This document shows, piece after piece, positions 45,405 to 54,737 of a stretch of 64,000 nucleotides of DNA. The notes below the pieces were generated by a model, which worked only from the letters and a program-made list of their open reading frames with translations, was not told the DNA's origin and made no database searches. Location: contig FLTS01000001.1 in the NCBI GenBank assembly GCA_900078405.1, positions 2,318,626 to 2,382,625 on the forward strand. Direction: 5' to 3'. The translations under genes and the position numbers were made by a program. The stretch is from an uncultured Stenotrophomonas sp. GTDB taxonomy: Bacteria > Pseudomonadota > Gammaproteobacteria > Xanthomonadales > Xanthomonadaceae. Within the stretch, counting starts at the first letter, position 1. Every line of letters starts with the position of its first letter.

Positions 45405-46313
45405 TCAGTTATCCGCCTTGCTCAACTTGAACGCCTGCTCCAGCAGCAGGAACAGCCGGCGGATCTCGCCGCTCTGCAGCGCGAAGCGTGCGTCCAGCTC
45501 GGCGCGGCGACCTTCCTCATCGATGTGTTCGAGCTGGTCCAGCGCGCCATCAAGGAACTTGAGCTTGCGCACGATCAGGTCGTCACCGAGCACGAAGGAC
45601 AGGTTGTCCTCGAACACCAGCGCCAGCTTGGTGACCTGCTTGCCGGCATCGAGGTGCTTGTCGATCTCGTCGCAGCGCAGCTCCTGGTGCTGGCACTTGA
45701 CCACCGCGCCGCCCTCGGCCGGGTCCTTCATTTCGCACTCTTCGCCCAGGTTCAGGCCCTCGGGCAGCGGTTCGCCGGCGATCCATGCGGTCAGGATCGA
45801 ACGCGGCGCGACCTCGGCGTTCAGCGGCATCGCCGGGAAGCTTCCGAGCAGCCCGCGGATGTCGCTCATCACGTTCTCACCGGTCTTGCGGCTGGAGCTG
45901 TCCACGGCGACGTAGCCGTGCTGCAGGTCGAGAAAGGCGTCGGTGCGCGAACTCTTGACGAAGGCGCGCGGCAGCAGTTCATGCAGCAGGTCGTCCTTCA
46001 TCCGCTTGCGCTCGCGGCCGCCGGGCTTGCGCCCTTCCTTCTCCTCGATCTCCTCGAGCTTGCGCGCCAGCAGGTCGTTGACCACCGCACCGGGCAGGAT
46101 TTTCTCCTCGCCGCCGACGGTGAGCCACAGCGCGTCGCCGATGCGGTGCGAGAACTGGGTTTTTTCCTCGCGCCCGAACGGCGAGATAAAGCCACGCGAG
46201 GTCATTTCCAGCGGACCGACCGGCTTGAGCACCACGTGCGGCAGCAGGGTATCGACTTCGGAAAAATCAACGGAAGTGGGGAAGCGGAACAGCGTCAGAT
46301 TCTTGAAAAACAT
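45405..46313 (-). CDS. rdgC: recombination-associated protein RdgC
   Basis: The 302-residue protein starts MFFKNLTLFRF, as RdgC proteins do, and keeps the segments FVKSSRTDAFLDL and LLGSFPAMPLN. RdgC forms a ring around duplex DNA and limits RecA-dependent reactions. Length is normal. Single gene between repeat clusters. Confidence 0.93.
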   Translation of the reverse strand: MFFKNLTLFRFPTSVDFSEVDTLLPHVVLKPVGPLEMTSRGFISPFGREEKTQFSHRIGDALWLTVGGEEKILPGAVVNDLLARKLEEIEEKEGRKPGGRERKRMKDDLLHELLPRAFVKSSRTDAFLDLQHGYVAVDSSSRKTGENVMSDIRGLLGSFPAMPLNAEVAPRSILTAWIAGEPLPEGLNLGEECEMKDPAEGGAVVKCQHQELRCDEIDKHLDAGKQVTKLALVFEDNLSFVLGDDLIVRKLKFLDGALDQLEHIDEEGRRAELDARFALQSGEIRRLFLLLEQAFKLSKADN

Positions 46314-46366
46314 TTAATTGAAAGGCCGGAAATGAGGGATTGGGGAAAGGGAAATGGGGGCTGTCC

Positions 46367-46485
46367 CCTTCTCCCTTCGGGAGAAGGTGCCCGGAGGGCG
46401 GGTGAGGGGCGAACGGAATCAGTGATGGTGAACTACTGGACTCCGTTCGCCCCTCACCCCAACCCCTCTCCCGCCGGGAGAGGGG
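46367..46485. repeat. composite palindromic repeat between ttcA and rdgC
   Basis: Two small hairpins, CCTTCTCCC-TTC-GGGAGAAGG (46367-46387) and CCCCTCTCCC-GCC-GGGAGAGGGG (46463-46485), flank an 18-base perfect inverted repeat (GGGTGAGGGGCGAACGGA at 46400-46417 against 46442-46459). This style differs from the GTAG REPs. The right hairpin lies within the ttcA coding region and forms its C-terminal codons. Confidence 0.85.
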
Positions 46486-47383
46486 CTTCTGGTTCTTCCT
46501 GCTTCTCGCCACCGGCCAACCACGCATGTGCATCCGGCAGCGGCGCATCATCGCGGCGCCCAAGCGCCATGAAGTCGAACAGGTTGGGATCGGCCAGCTG
46601 CGAGGGGCGGATGTCGCCCAGCGCGCGCGAAATCTGCTCGATGCGGCCGGGGTGGTCCTTCTCCCACTGCCGCATCATCAGCCCCACCTGTTTGCGCTGC
46701 AGGTTCTCCTGGCTGCCGCACAGGTTGCACGGAATGATCGGGAAGCGGCGCGCCATCGCGTACTCGATGATGTCGCTCTCGCGCACATAGGCCAGCGGGC
46801 GGATCACCACGTGCCTGCCGTCATCGCTGCGCAGCTTGGGTGGCATGCCGGAGAGCTTGGCGTGGTGGAACAGATTCATGAAGAACGTGGCCACCATGTC
46901 GTCGCGGTGGTGGCCCAGCGCGATCTTGGTGAAGCCATGCTCCTCGGCGTAGCTGTACAGCGCGCCGCGACGCATGCGCGAGCACAGCGAACACATGGTC
47001 CTGCCCTCCGGAATCACCCGGCTGACCACCGAATAGGTGTCCTGCTCGATGATGTGGAACGGCACGCCGAGGTCGCGCAGATACTCCGGCAGCACATGCT
47101 CGGGAAAGCCGGGCTGCTTCTGGTCCAGGTTCACCGCCACCAGCTCGAACGGCACCGGCGCCTTCCTCTGCAACTGCAGCAGGATGTCGAGCAGGGTGTA
47201 GCTGTCCTTGCCGCCGGACAGGCACACCATGACCTTGTCGCCAGCCTCGATCATGCCGAAATCGGCGATGGCCTGGCCAACCTGGCGGCGCAGGCGCTTG
47301 GCCAGCTTGTGCTGCTCGCGCTCGGCCACGCGCGGGTCGCGGGCACTGCGAACGGGGTCGGGAAGGGGGATGACGGCATTCAT
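46454..47383 (-). CDS. ttcA: tRNA 2-thiocytidine(32) synthetase TtcA
   Basis: The 309-residue protein has the PP-loop [16 protein letters not shown] near residue 55 and the two CxxC pairs that hold an iron-sulphur cluster ([12 protein letters not shown] and [11 protein letters not shown]). It thiolates C32 of certain tRNAs. The last ~15 residues ([14 protein letters not shown]) are encoded by the composite repeat, so the native C-terminus may have been replaced by repeat insertion. Confidence 0.92.
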   Translation of the reverse strand: MNAVIPLPDPVRSARDPRVAEREQHKLAKRLRRQVGQAIADFGMIEAGDKVMVCLSGGKDSYTLLDILLQLQRKAPVPFELVAVNLDQKQPGFPEHVLPEYLRDLGVPFHIIEQDTYSVVSRVIPEGRTMCSLCSRMRRGALYSYAEEHGFTKIALGHHRDDMVATFFMNLFHHAKLSGMPPKLRSDDGRHVVIRPLAYVRESDIIEYAMARRFPIIPCNLCGSQENLQRKQVGLMMRQWEKDHPGRIEQISRALGDIRPSQLADPNLFDFMALGRRDDAPLPDAHAWLAGGEKQEEPEAPLPAGEGLG

Positions 47384-47458
47384 TCGTGCATTCTAACTGG
47401 CTTGGCAGCGACGCCTCGCCGTGGCCGACAGCGTGTATCCTCGATTCTCGTGGAAACC

Positions 47459-47653
47459 ATGACGCCCGCCGAGACCAGCCAGCGCATCGCCGAACTGCGG
47501 GCCGAACACCGCGGTCTGGACGAACGCATCGCGCAGCTGGCCGCCAACCCGGACGACGACCTGGAAGCCAAGCGGTTGAAGAGGCGCAAGCTGCAACTCA
47601 AGGACTGCATCGCCAGACTGGAAAGCATGCTGATACCGGACGAACCGGCCTGA
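47459..47653 (+). CDS. YdcH/DUF465-like small coiled-coil protein
   Basis: The 64-residue product (MTPAETSQRIAELRAEHRGL) is fully helical in pattern, with ERIAQL- and LKRRKLQLKD-type heptads near the C-terminus. The RLKRRKLQLKDCIA tail is the DUF465 hallmark. Function is unknown. A GTG three codons upstream is an alternative start. Confidence 0.75.
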   Translation: MTPAETSQRIAELRAEHRGLDERIAQLAANPDDDLEAKRLKRRKLQLKDCIARLESMLIPDEPA

Positions 47654-47676
47654 CAGCCGGCAATGCTTCGAGCGGT

Positions 47677-49290
47677 TCAGGAGCAGGTTGAGGCCGTTGC
47701 TGCCGGCACCACTTCCTTTGTTCCGGAGGCACAGCGCGCAGCTTCAAGCGCCTTCAATGCCCCCACCGTGTAATGGTTGTGTTCGCCAAACTGCTGCGCA
47801 TAGGCCGAATGAGCGTACTGCAACAATGGCAATGCGTCAGCATGACGGCCACTGTGCGTGAACAGCTCGGCCAAGCCCACCTCCACTTCGAGCGTGTGCG
47901 GGTTCTCCGCCCCCAGCACCGCCACTGAACCTCGATACACGCTATCCAGCAACTTGCCCGCCTGCTCATGCTGCGCCAGCGCGACCAGGTTCATCCCGTG
48001 CAGGTACGACACGCGCAGCCAGGTGGGACTGGAACTGTCGCCCAATGCGGCGAAGTCCTCCCTTATCCGGGAAAACTGCGCTTCGGCCTGCTGGAAGCGA
48101 CCGGCACGGCTGTGCAGCACGGCCAGATTGGTACGGGTCTTCATCAACTCGTTGCGATCATTCGGGTTCACCCGCAATTGCGCCGCTATCGCGCCTTCGC
48201 ATGCCGGCAAACCGGCATCGTATTGCTCGCGCCATATGTGCCAGTAACAACTCGCCCTGTGCGAAAGCAGGGTGGTTTCCGGGTCGGCGAGGTCCAGCCC
48301 GCGCCGCAGCGCGTCGGTTCCTTCGATGAGCCGCCGGGCTTCCTCGAAACGGGAATCATCGACAAGGTCGGCAGCCAGCTGGTAGCGCGCCCGCTGCGTG
48401 CGGGTGTCATGCGGGCCGAGGTGTTTCTCGAACAACCCGACCGCGATGCGCTCCTGCTCTATTGCCCGACCGATATGCATGGCCTCGCCATATACCCGGC
48501 CAATGCTCATGCGCACAGTGGCTTCGACCACCGGCTGATCACGCAAACGCACATCCACATTCGCGGCAGCGTGTTCGACGGCTTCGTGAATGGTCAGTTC
48601 ACGGCCACTGTTCAACGCATAAGGCGACGCCACGCCCAACACGTCCTGATTGAAAAAGCGATTGACCGCATCGGCAATGGCCGCGTGTTCCTGCGCCACC
48701 TGTGTGGCGGCCACCAGCGCATCACGGGCCTGCTGCACCCGCCACTGCTGCCAAAGCGAAATCAGCAAAAATGCACCCAGCACCACCATGCTTGCCAGCA
48801 TCCAACCACGGCGCCGCTTCAACTCCAGCAGTTGCCGGCTCTGCCGCTCCACCGCTTCGGTACGGAAACGCTCCCGCTCAAGTCCCGCCCAATCGCCCGG
48901 GGGTGGTTCAGGCTCCCCCTCTCCGGGCTGGGTTGCCGTTGCCGCCGTGAACTGGGCCGGACCATTGAGCCGGTAGCCATATCCATGGACTACCCGCAGG
49001 ACTTCGCCCGATGGCCCCAGCGCCGCGCGCAGGCGGCTGATGGCCTTGGCCAACGAGTTCTCCGCCACCACCCGCCCCGGCCAACCGGCTTGCAACAGCT
49101 CCTCCTTGGCCACCACCTCACCAGCATGTTCCAGCAGATATTTCAGGATCTCGTGGCTACTGCGTTCCAGCGTGCGCGCTTGCCCACCCACGACCAACCG
49201 GCCCTCGGTTTCATGCAATTCGGCATCGGCGAAGCGCCAGACGCCGTACTGCGGGCGTTTTGTACCCATCGGCTCACGGTCTTGATCCAT
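47677..49290 (-). CDS. membrane-anchored winged-helix transcriptional regulator with TPR-like periplasmic domain (CadC-type)
   Basis: The 537-residue protein starts at MDQDREPMGTKRP. An OmpR-type winged helix (residues ~10-110) includes LQAGWPGRVVAENSLAKAIS and RVVHGYGYRL. One transmembrane segment follows (WMLASMVVLGAFLLISLWQ, about 162-182). The C-terminal ~340 residues are helical, TPR-like repeats (e.g. TLEVEVGLAELFTHSGRHAD). Such one-component regulators sense a periplasmic signal and act on promoters directly. It is divergent from the exported-protein cluster at 49.6 kb, which may be its target. Confidence 0.85.
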   Translation of the reverse strand: MDQDREPMGTKRPQYGVWRFADAELHETEGRLVVGGQARTLERSSHEILKYLLEHAGEVVAKEELLQAGWPGRVVAENSLAKAISRLRAALGPSGEVLRVVHGYGYRLNGPAQFTAATATQPGEGEPEPPPGDWAGLERERFRTEAVERQSRQLLELKRRRGWMLASMVVLGAFLLISLWQQWRVQQARDALVAATQVAQEHAAIADAVNRFFNQDVLGVASPYALNSGRELTIHEAVEHAAANVDVRLRDQPVVEATVRMSIGRVYGEAMHIGRAIEQERIAVGLFEKHLGPHDTRTQRARYQLAADLVDDSRFEEARRLIEGTDALRRGLDLADPETTLLSHRASCYWHIWREQYDAGLPACEGAIAAQLRVNPNDRNELMKTRTNLAVLHSRAGRFQQAEAQFSRIREDFAALGDSSSPTWLRVSYLHGMNLVALAQHEQAGKLLDSVYRGSVAVLGAENPHTLEVEVGLAELFTHSGRHADALPLLQYAHSAYAQQFGEHNHYTVGALKALEAARCASGTKEVVPAATASTCS

Positions 49291-49627
49291 CCCCTGTCCC
49301 CCCTGAAACCGGCCTCTCCTTCGCGGAGGCCCCAAGCCATTGATTTTCAATGGTTAGCAAGCGCACCACTACACCTCGCCGTCAGAACTTTTCAGAAACT
49401 TTCCAGCTTCGGCAAAGACCGGCAGCACCCCCGCCGGCAGTGTTGTGAGGTCTGCCGGCGGATGCTGGAAGCATACAGGGGAGCAGCAATGAGCCTTTCG
49501 ATGGCCGGCGCATCGCGGAAATGCGCGCGCACGACGGCATCCAGCAACTCCACCCTTTTCCCACGCGCCGGCGCCTCGCCTTGCCGATGGATTGGCGGGG
49601 CGCGGCCCGGCGCACCACAGGGACAGC
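49291..49627. other. divergent intergenic region before the exported-protein cluster
   Basis: The 337-base gap separates the CadC-type regulator from a forward exported-protein gene. It contains the hairpin GGCCTC/GAGGCC (49311-49331) and an ATTGATTTTCAAT near-palindrome close to 49340. No convincing gene is present. Promoters for both directions must lie here, and it is a candidate binding region for the regulator. Confidence 0.5.
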
Positions 49628-50005
49628 ATGAAGACGCGAAATCACGCCCTATCGGCGCTGCTTGGCGTGGCGCTTGCCCTACCGATGAGCGTACAGGCCA
49701 TCGAAGACACCGACACCCTGTACGTCTTTTGCCGGGCAACCGATATCGACAGTGGCCGGGTGTTCTATTCGGACGTGTTCCCGGTGCAGCGCCGGCGCTA
49801 CTACGACAACGACACCACGTTCACCATCGCCTTTTCCAATCATGTGGATGCCCGTTGGGATACCCGCACCGGGCACCCCTCCCGCAGGAGTTGCTGGCAT
49901 GAAGAGCAGGCACTGGATGCATGGATGGAACGCGACCGTCATGCCGCTGAACAACGTCGTGCCATCCGTTCGTTCGAGCCTGTGTTTATCCATTGGCGGC
50001 CGTGA
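49628..50005 (+). CDS. small exported protein of unknown function
   Basis: The 125-residue precursor starts MKTRNHALSALLGVALALPM with a signal peptide ending near VQA. The mature part is rich in Asp, Arg and aromatic residues (YYDNDTTFTIAF) and contains two Cys (one in FCRATD, one in RSCWHEEQ) that could form a disulphide. I do not recognise a family. It begins the accessory cluster of exported proteins. Confidence 0.6.
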   Translation: MKTRNHALSALLGVALALPMSVQAIEDTDTLYVFCRATDIDSGRVFYSDVFPVQRRRYYDNDTTFTIAFSNHVDARWDTRTGHPSRRSCWHEEQALDAWMERDRHAAEQRRAIRSFEPVFIHWRP

Positions 50006-50059
50006 AACCAATACGCCTCGCTCTCTCCTCCCCATCCTCGCCCAAAAAGAGAATCACCC

Positions 50060-50440
50060 ATGAAGAGAAAATCCCTCTCGTTTGCCTTACTGGCCCTGTT
50101 GGGGGCTTCTGTTACATCTTCCGCTCAAAGCTGGATGAACAAACCTCCCGCCACGCTGATGACCGAAATAAGACTATCAGCCACCACCTGCCCCGGCGGG
50201 GGGAATAAGGCATTTGTAATTGGCCACCGCCCGGACATAAAAGAGTGCATCGATATCGATTATGACGCCAATTGCCCAACCCGCTACGGAAGCTCCTATC
50301 CCATCAGCGGAACCATAAAGAATTTTGTCGGCGGCGCCAGTTGCTACGGTGACTCACATGAAATAAAGAATGCATCCAAGCTGGATTGTGAACCGGAGAA
50401 AATGCGGGTATGGGTGACGGCTGTTCGTTATTGCGAATAG
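50060..50440 (+). CDS. small exported Cys-rich protein of unknown function
   Basis: The 126-residue precursor has a signal peptide (MKRKSLSFALLALLGASVTSS). The mature part has six Cys residues (e.g. TTCPGGG, KECIDIDYDANC, ASCYGD, KLDCEPE, RYCE), consistent with several disulphides and periplasmic or extracellular location. No family is recognised. Lower GC than its left neighbour. Confidence 0.6.
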   Translation: MKRKSLSFALLALLGASVTSSAQSWMNKPPATLMTEIRLSATTCPGGGNKAFVIGHRPDIKECIDIDYDANCPTRYGSSYPISGTIKNFVGGASCYGDSHEIKNASKLDCEPEKMRVWVTAVRYCE

Positions 50441-50630
50441 CAGAGAGTAGGAACTGAAAGCCAACGGCTCCAAAAACATGGCTACGAAGCCGTCTCCGCA
50501 GCTAGCTGATGTTGGAAGTCTGCGGCCAGCAGTTCCAAAGACACCCTCCCTAAGTCAACCTCTACACAAGAAGTGCGCAAGCACTGTATTTGCAACCATT
50601 ATATCTCGCCCATTTAATCAGGAAATTATA

Positions 50631-51407
50631 ATGGAATGTTGTCGCATGTCTGCGGTGATTCTCTCTGCATGCATGGTGGCGGGCTGCGGCACGTTACCTC
50701 AGCACAGGGTGTTCATGTCACCTCATAGCGCAGCGGATGCCGACATTTACAGCCTTTCTTATCCGGCAGAGTTGCGCGCTTCAACGTTGTTCTTCGGGCT
50801 GCATCCGGACACGCCGGAGGAAACTCGGCAACGCATCTCCAAGGCGAGATCTGAATGGGCGAAGAAGAAATTGGAATATGATGCGCTTCCTTCAACAAGT
50901 AATCAGCGCACTGTTGTCCGGAAGCAAATGGAAGAATTGAGGAAGGAAATAAGACTGTTGACAGGCGGCTGGGTGCGGCCGCGTATTCTCGCGGAACCGC
51001 CACCGGATGTGGCCACGTCCTTGAAACTTACTGTCAAGGTGCCAGTTGAGGCTAATGGCAAGGTGACAGGTGAGGTGGATGCAAGCACGTCTATTCAGCA
51101 GATCGCGCTTGCTACAGAAAGCGACGTGAAGCGCCACCTCATGTATCGGCTGAATGAAGCATTATTCAACGAACCCGAGGCCATCCTTCCCATTTACCAA
51201 ACGCTTTTTACCGCCATCGTCAACTTGCAGGTGCCGGCCGCATCATCCGGTCCGAGTGGCGTTGCGGCCACCAAGGAACCCCAAACGGGAAAACAGGAAG
51301 GCCAGCCTGACACTGGGAAACAACGATGCACAGCGCCATCCACCTCTACCGCGAAGCCCCCAACCGCAGACGCGGCCACCACACCGCCATGTGAACCCCC
51401 GAAATGA
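50631..51407 (+). CDS. putative lipoprotein with Pro/Thr-rich tail
   Basis: The 258-residue product starts at ATG 50631 behind AGGA. A lipobox-like MVAGCG gives a likely acylated Cys near residue 19. The middle is helical and charged (TRQRISKARSEWAKKKLEYD), and the last 50 residues are Pro/Thr/Gln-rich. AT-rich codon use differs from the core genome. Function unknown. Confidence 0.6.
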   Translation: MECCRMSAVILSACMVAGCGTLPQHRVFMSPHSAADADIYSLSYPAELRASTLFFGLHPDTPEETRQRISKARSEWAKKKLEYDALPSTSNQRTVVRKQMEELRKEIRLLTGGWVRPRILAEPPPDVATSLKLTVKVPVEANGKVTGEVDASTSIQQIALATESDVKRHLMYRLNEALFNEPEAILPIYQTLFTAIVNLQVPAASSGPSGVAATKEPQTGKQEGQPDTGKQRCTAPSTSTAKPPTADAATTPPCEPPK

Positions 51408-51669
51408 AGCATGCAGGTTGGACTGAACGTAGTGAGGCCCAAATCCATGCAGTATCGAACATGGCGGTGCGAAAACTGAGGCCGGAGCACCTTTCAAAAT
51501 ATTGCCATGCCCCCTGTTTTCCCGACTTTCTTCGAAAGCCCGGCCCATTTCCACTTACTCCGGTGCAGCCCCCCTGGAAAGGCACGCTCGGATATTGACC
51601 TGAGAAATCACGAGACCTGAACAATATTAATAATCGATTTTTCAACAATCAGGAACAGGGAGTTGATGC

Positions 51670-52857
51670 GTGCAAATGATCAAGAGAGGAATGAGCTTTA
51701 AAAACGCCACTTCATATACCACAATAAATACTTGGAAAGTATTGATAAAACCCATAACTCCCCATTTCATCCATATCTGCGCGGCAATCTTTATCTTTCT
51801 TGCGCACGTTGATTTTGCCGCAGCCACTCCTGATACCGCTGAATATCAATGCTCATGGGGAGCATATGACAAAGAGTTGAAACTTGGTTACTCAAGGATT
51901 TCCGAGCCATTCGTTTTCAATGAGTTCAAGGTGGAAGGTTCAACGTCATACGCACGGGACAAATTTACATCGGCTCGCGGAATCTCCAATCCAGAATGGG
52001 TTGTTTTTGGATGGGGTGCCCCAGACAAAATTGATGGTATAGATCGCGGATCAGAAGGTACTTTCACGAACCTGAGAAACGAGAAATTTGAGCTGCGTAG
52101 AGTCGCCCTTTATTCAATTAACCTGAGCGGTGGCCAATCCACAGTGCGAGTGATGGTTGAGGGTTTACCGGGCGGGACGTGGCGCGCCGAGCGCTCCGGA
52201 CAATGCCTTACTTCTACTCAAGCTGCTGCTGCTCAGAAAGTCCGGCAAGAAACCACCGCGCGAGCTGCTGCTACCGCCATGGCACAGGCCCAAGCTTTGG
52301 CAACTTGGATCAATGGCCTGACTGTCGAGAGCGCACAAGCGTTTCTTGAACAGGAAACAGCACAGGGCATAGCTTTTGAAAGCTGGTTTCCACAACCGCC
52401 CCGTGTTGGCTATGCCTATGAAAGCTACTGGAAGAATTCCAATGATCAAGCACGCCTCATTACACTGGGCAGGTGCATCACAATGGTTGATTCCATTCAA
52501 CGCGAAGCTGACCATCGACATCATGGATTTTGGTCTGCGGATTTAGAACACCACAGCGCGCTTTACCGCTGGCGCCAAGGCGTTGATTGGTCTCGCGTGA
52601 AAGGCGTGGTAAATGGAGGCAATACAGGCGGCGGAGATTACATCCCACCAAACCAGGTGTTTATCCACGGCGAATACCGCGGATCTTATTCAGGAAAGGA
52701 CAAGCTTGAATTCATATCTGGCTGGGATAGGGCCAGGAAAAGGTGGGGAAAGGAACAACACGAAACCAGTGGTTTCAATATTCAACTAAAACCCGGGCAC
52801 TCCAGTGAACGCGTCATTGCAGCCATCCGCTTCCTGAGCGAGAAGTGCAAAGCATAA
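51670..52857 (+). CDS. exported protein of unknown function (about 395 aa)
   Basis: The frame opens at a GTG at 51670; ATGs at 51676 and 51691 are alternatives. A hydrophobic segment (IHICAAIFIFLAHVDFAA) near residue 35 looks like a signal anchor or an inefficient signal peptide. The mature part has a beta-rich first half, an Ala/Gln-rich helix (AAAAQKVRQETTARAAATAM) and a Trp-rich C-terminal domain. I recognise no family. Its AT-rich composition suggests acquisition from outside. Confidence 0.6.
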   Translation: MQMIKRGMSFKNATSYTTINTWKVLIKPITPHFIHICAAIFIFLAHVDFAAATPDTAEYQCSWGAYDKELKLGYSRISEPFVFNEFKVEGSTSYARDKFTSARGISNPEWVVFGWGAPDKIDGIDRGSEGTFTNLRNEKFELRRVALYSINLSGGQSTVRVMVEGLPGGTWRAERSGQCLTSTQAAAAQKVRQETTARAAATAMAQAQALATWINGLTVESAQAFLEQETAQGIAFESWFPQPPRVGYAYESYWKNSNDQARLITLGRCITMVDSIQREADHRHHGFWSADLEHHSALYRWRQGVDWSRVKGVVNGGNTGGGDYIPPNQVFIHGEYRGSYSGKDKLEFISGWDRARKRWGKEQHETSGFNIQLKPGHSSERVIAAIRFLSEKCKA

Positions 52858-53033
52858 TGACACACCAAAGAAGCACAATGACATAATAAATAATCAACGG
52901 CTCCAGAGACACTTTCCCGTAGACACTTTTCTTAGTCTATTCCACTGCCAGAGCTGTTCAAGAACTGCATCTGGAACCGTTTCCCCCGAATAAAAACCCC
53001 TGCCCGCCCCCGGTCAAGCCTGCATCGTCGGGA

Positions 53034-53056
53034 GTGTGTGTGTGTGGGGGGGGGGG
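53034..53056. repeat. (GT)6 followed by G11 tract
   Basis: Six GT dinucleotides run into eleven G residues, 76 bases before the next start codon. Such tracts slip during replication and are also prone to sequencing error. It could modulate the promoter of the downstream gene. Confidence 0.8.
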
Positions 53057-53131
53057 AGGGTGATTCGATCACGGGAATAAAGTTGCAGCTCCAAAAGCAA
53101 TTTCTTCAGAACCAAGAAAATAGAGAATGAA

Positions 53132-53614
53132 ATGTTAATCATGAGAATCCATATCGCAATGGCACTTGCCGCCATCACCGGTGCTGCATCTGCAAATGAT
53201 ACCGTTATTCTTGATTGTCTAGCCAGGGATGGCGATAAAATCCGCGGCGGGCAAGGGGCTGAAATCTACAAAATATCAAAGAATGGCGGAATTTATATAT
53301 GGCTAGAGCGCTTTCGCCTGTATGCGGGAGAAGGCAGAAATTGGACGAGGATCGAGGATTCGGGGTATTGCAATATCAATAACGACAAGCTGATTTCCAA
53401 CTATTCATTTGGCGACGAAAAATATATTTTTAAATGTGAATCTGGCTATCCAGACCTTCGACGAAAAGCGTCCTTTTCATTCGACAGAATTGAGGGATTT
53501 CTGCATGCAAGCATGACCCAACTTGGTGGCGAATCCTATATATTCAACGAACACTTTCAATGCAAGACCACCCCAGACCCGCTCAATAATCCAGCTCCTG
53601 CCCCAAAGTTCTAA
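53132..53614 (+). CDS. small exported protein of unknown function
   Basis: The 160-residue precursor starts MLIMRIHIAMALAAITGAAS with a signal peptide ending near ASA. The mature part has about four Cys, one in ILDCLARDG and one near HFQCKTT. It carries aromatic strands such as GGIYIWLERFRLY. No family is recognised. AT-rich compared with the core. Confidence 0.6.
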   Translation: MLIMRIHIAMALAAITGAASANDTVILDCLARDGDKIRGGQGAEIYKISKNGGIYIWLERFRLYAGEGRNWTRIEDSGYCNINNDKLISNYSFGDEKYIFKCESGYPDLRRKASFSFDRIEGFLHASMTQLGGESYIFNEHFQCKTTPDPLNNPAPAPKF

Positions 53615-53684
53615 GAGTCAACAGTTCCGGATATACCCGGCAGCAAACGATTCCAGCTAAAGCCACATCCCGATCACTCCACAA

Positions 53685-54106
53685 ATGCCGCCGGCCTCCT
53701 GCTTCTGCTGCTAATCCCCCCAGCTACTTCCCAAGCCCTGCGCTGCGAACTGGAAGACCAACCCACCGAATGGATGCAGGCCTCCCCGCCAACCCATTGG
53801 CGGGAGTGGGAAGGGAACGGCTGGGAGCCGGCGCTATGCGGCCGGCGGCTGGAAGGTGCGCAACAGGTGGAACGCTGGCAATGCCGCTTTGGCCGGCAGC
53901 GCCATGTATTGACCTATACCGCTACCGACCGGCGCAGCGGCGGGGTCTATCGGCGGGTGGAAACGCTGGAGGTTGGCAACGGCCAATACCGTCGCCGCAT
54001 CGTCGATGGCCCCCATGTGCCGGATGGCGGCAAACGGCTGATGCTGGAATTTCGGGGGCAGTGCGAGGTGTGGGCGGGGGAATTGCCGATGGATGCTGGC
54101 GACTGA
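53685..54106 (+). pseudogene. small exported protein of unknown function, probable one-base frameshift in the signal peptide
   Basis: The stretch GLLLLLLIPPATSQALRCEL lies in the same frame as the downstream part (EWMQASPPTHWREWEGNGWE) but has no ATG or GTG. The ATG at 53685 is one base out of frame; restoring one base directly after it gives a 140-residue precursor with a clear signal peptide. An internal ATG at 53774 would give only a truncated cytoplasmic form. Likely a sequence error or decayed gene. Confidence 0.5.
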
Positions 54107-54161
54107 CCGGCCCCTGCATGCGCATTACCGATCAGGTCAGCCACTTACCGGGAGTTCTTTC

Positions 54162-54737
54162 ATGACTTTTCCCTCCTCCCTCTCCCGTTGGCTGCTGGCG
54201 GGCTTGTTGCTGGCCCTGCCCGGCATGGGCCATGCCGATTCGTGGGTACCTCCCTCATTGAAAGTGGTGAGCAGCACGAACGGGCAGGCACTGGTGCGGA
54301 TGACGCCGGGTGGTTTTCAAGGCGACAAGCGACCCGATGTGGAGCTGTATGCCTACGATGTGCAAGCCAAGCAATACAACTTGAAGACCCGCTTCCAACT
54401 GCGCAACCGGCTGGCGCCGGTGGAGATGCTGCTGACGGAACAAGGCGAGCTGGTGACGCTGGACGAGTGGACGCAGGTCGGCCACGGCACGGTGCTTGTC
54501 GTGTATGCGGCCGATGGCGCGCCACGGCTGCAACTCGACTTGGAGCAGTTGCTGGGCGAGCAGGCGGCGGCAAAGGCGCCGGCATCGGTATCTTCCATCT
54601 GGTGGCGTTGCCGCAAACCATGGCTGGGCCGGGATGACGGAGAGTTGGTCACCAGCACCTACGACAACGGCGAGCTGCGGGTTGAGTTGGCGACGGGGAA
54701 GGTGCAATACACACCGGGCAACGGACGTTGTGAATGA
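54162..54737 (+). CDS. exported protein of unknown function
   Basis: The 191-residue precursor (MTFPSSLSRWLLAGLLLALP) has a signal peptide ending at GHADS, and GGAG lies seven bases before the ATG. The mature part is beta-rich, with VTLDEWTQVGHGTVLVVYA. No family is recognised. Its stop overlaps the start of the next gene (ATGA). Confidence 0.65.
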   Translation: MTFPSSLSRWLLAGLLLALPGMGHADSWVPPSLKVVSSTNGQALVRMTPGGFQGDKRPDVELYAYDVQAKQYNLKTRFQLRNRLAPVEMLLTEQGELVTLDEWTQVGHGTVLVVYAADGAPRLQLDLEQLLGEQAAAKAPASVSSIWWRCRKPWLGRDDGELVTSTYDNGELRVELATGKVQYTPGNGRCE

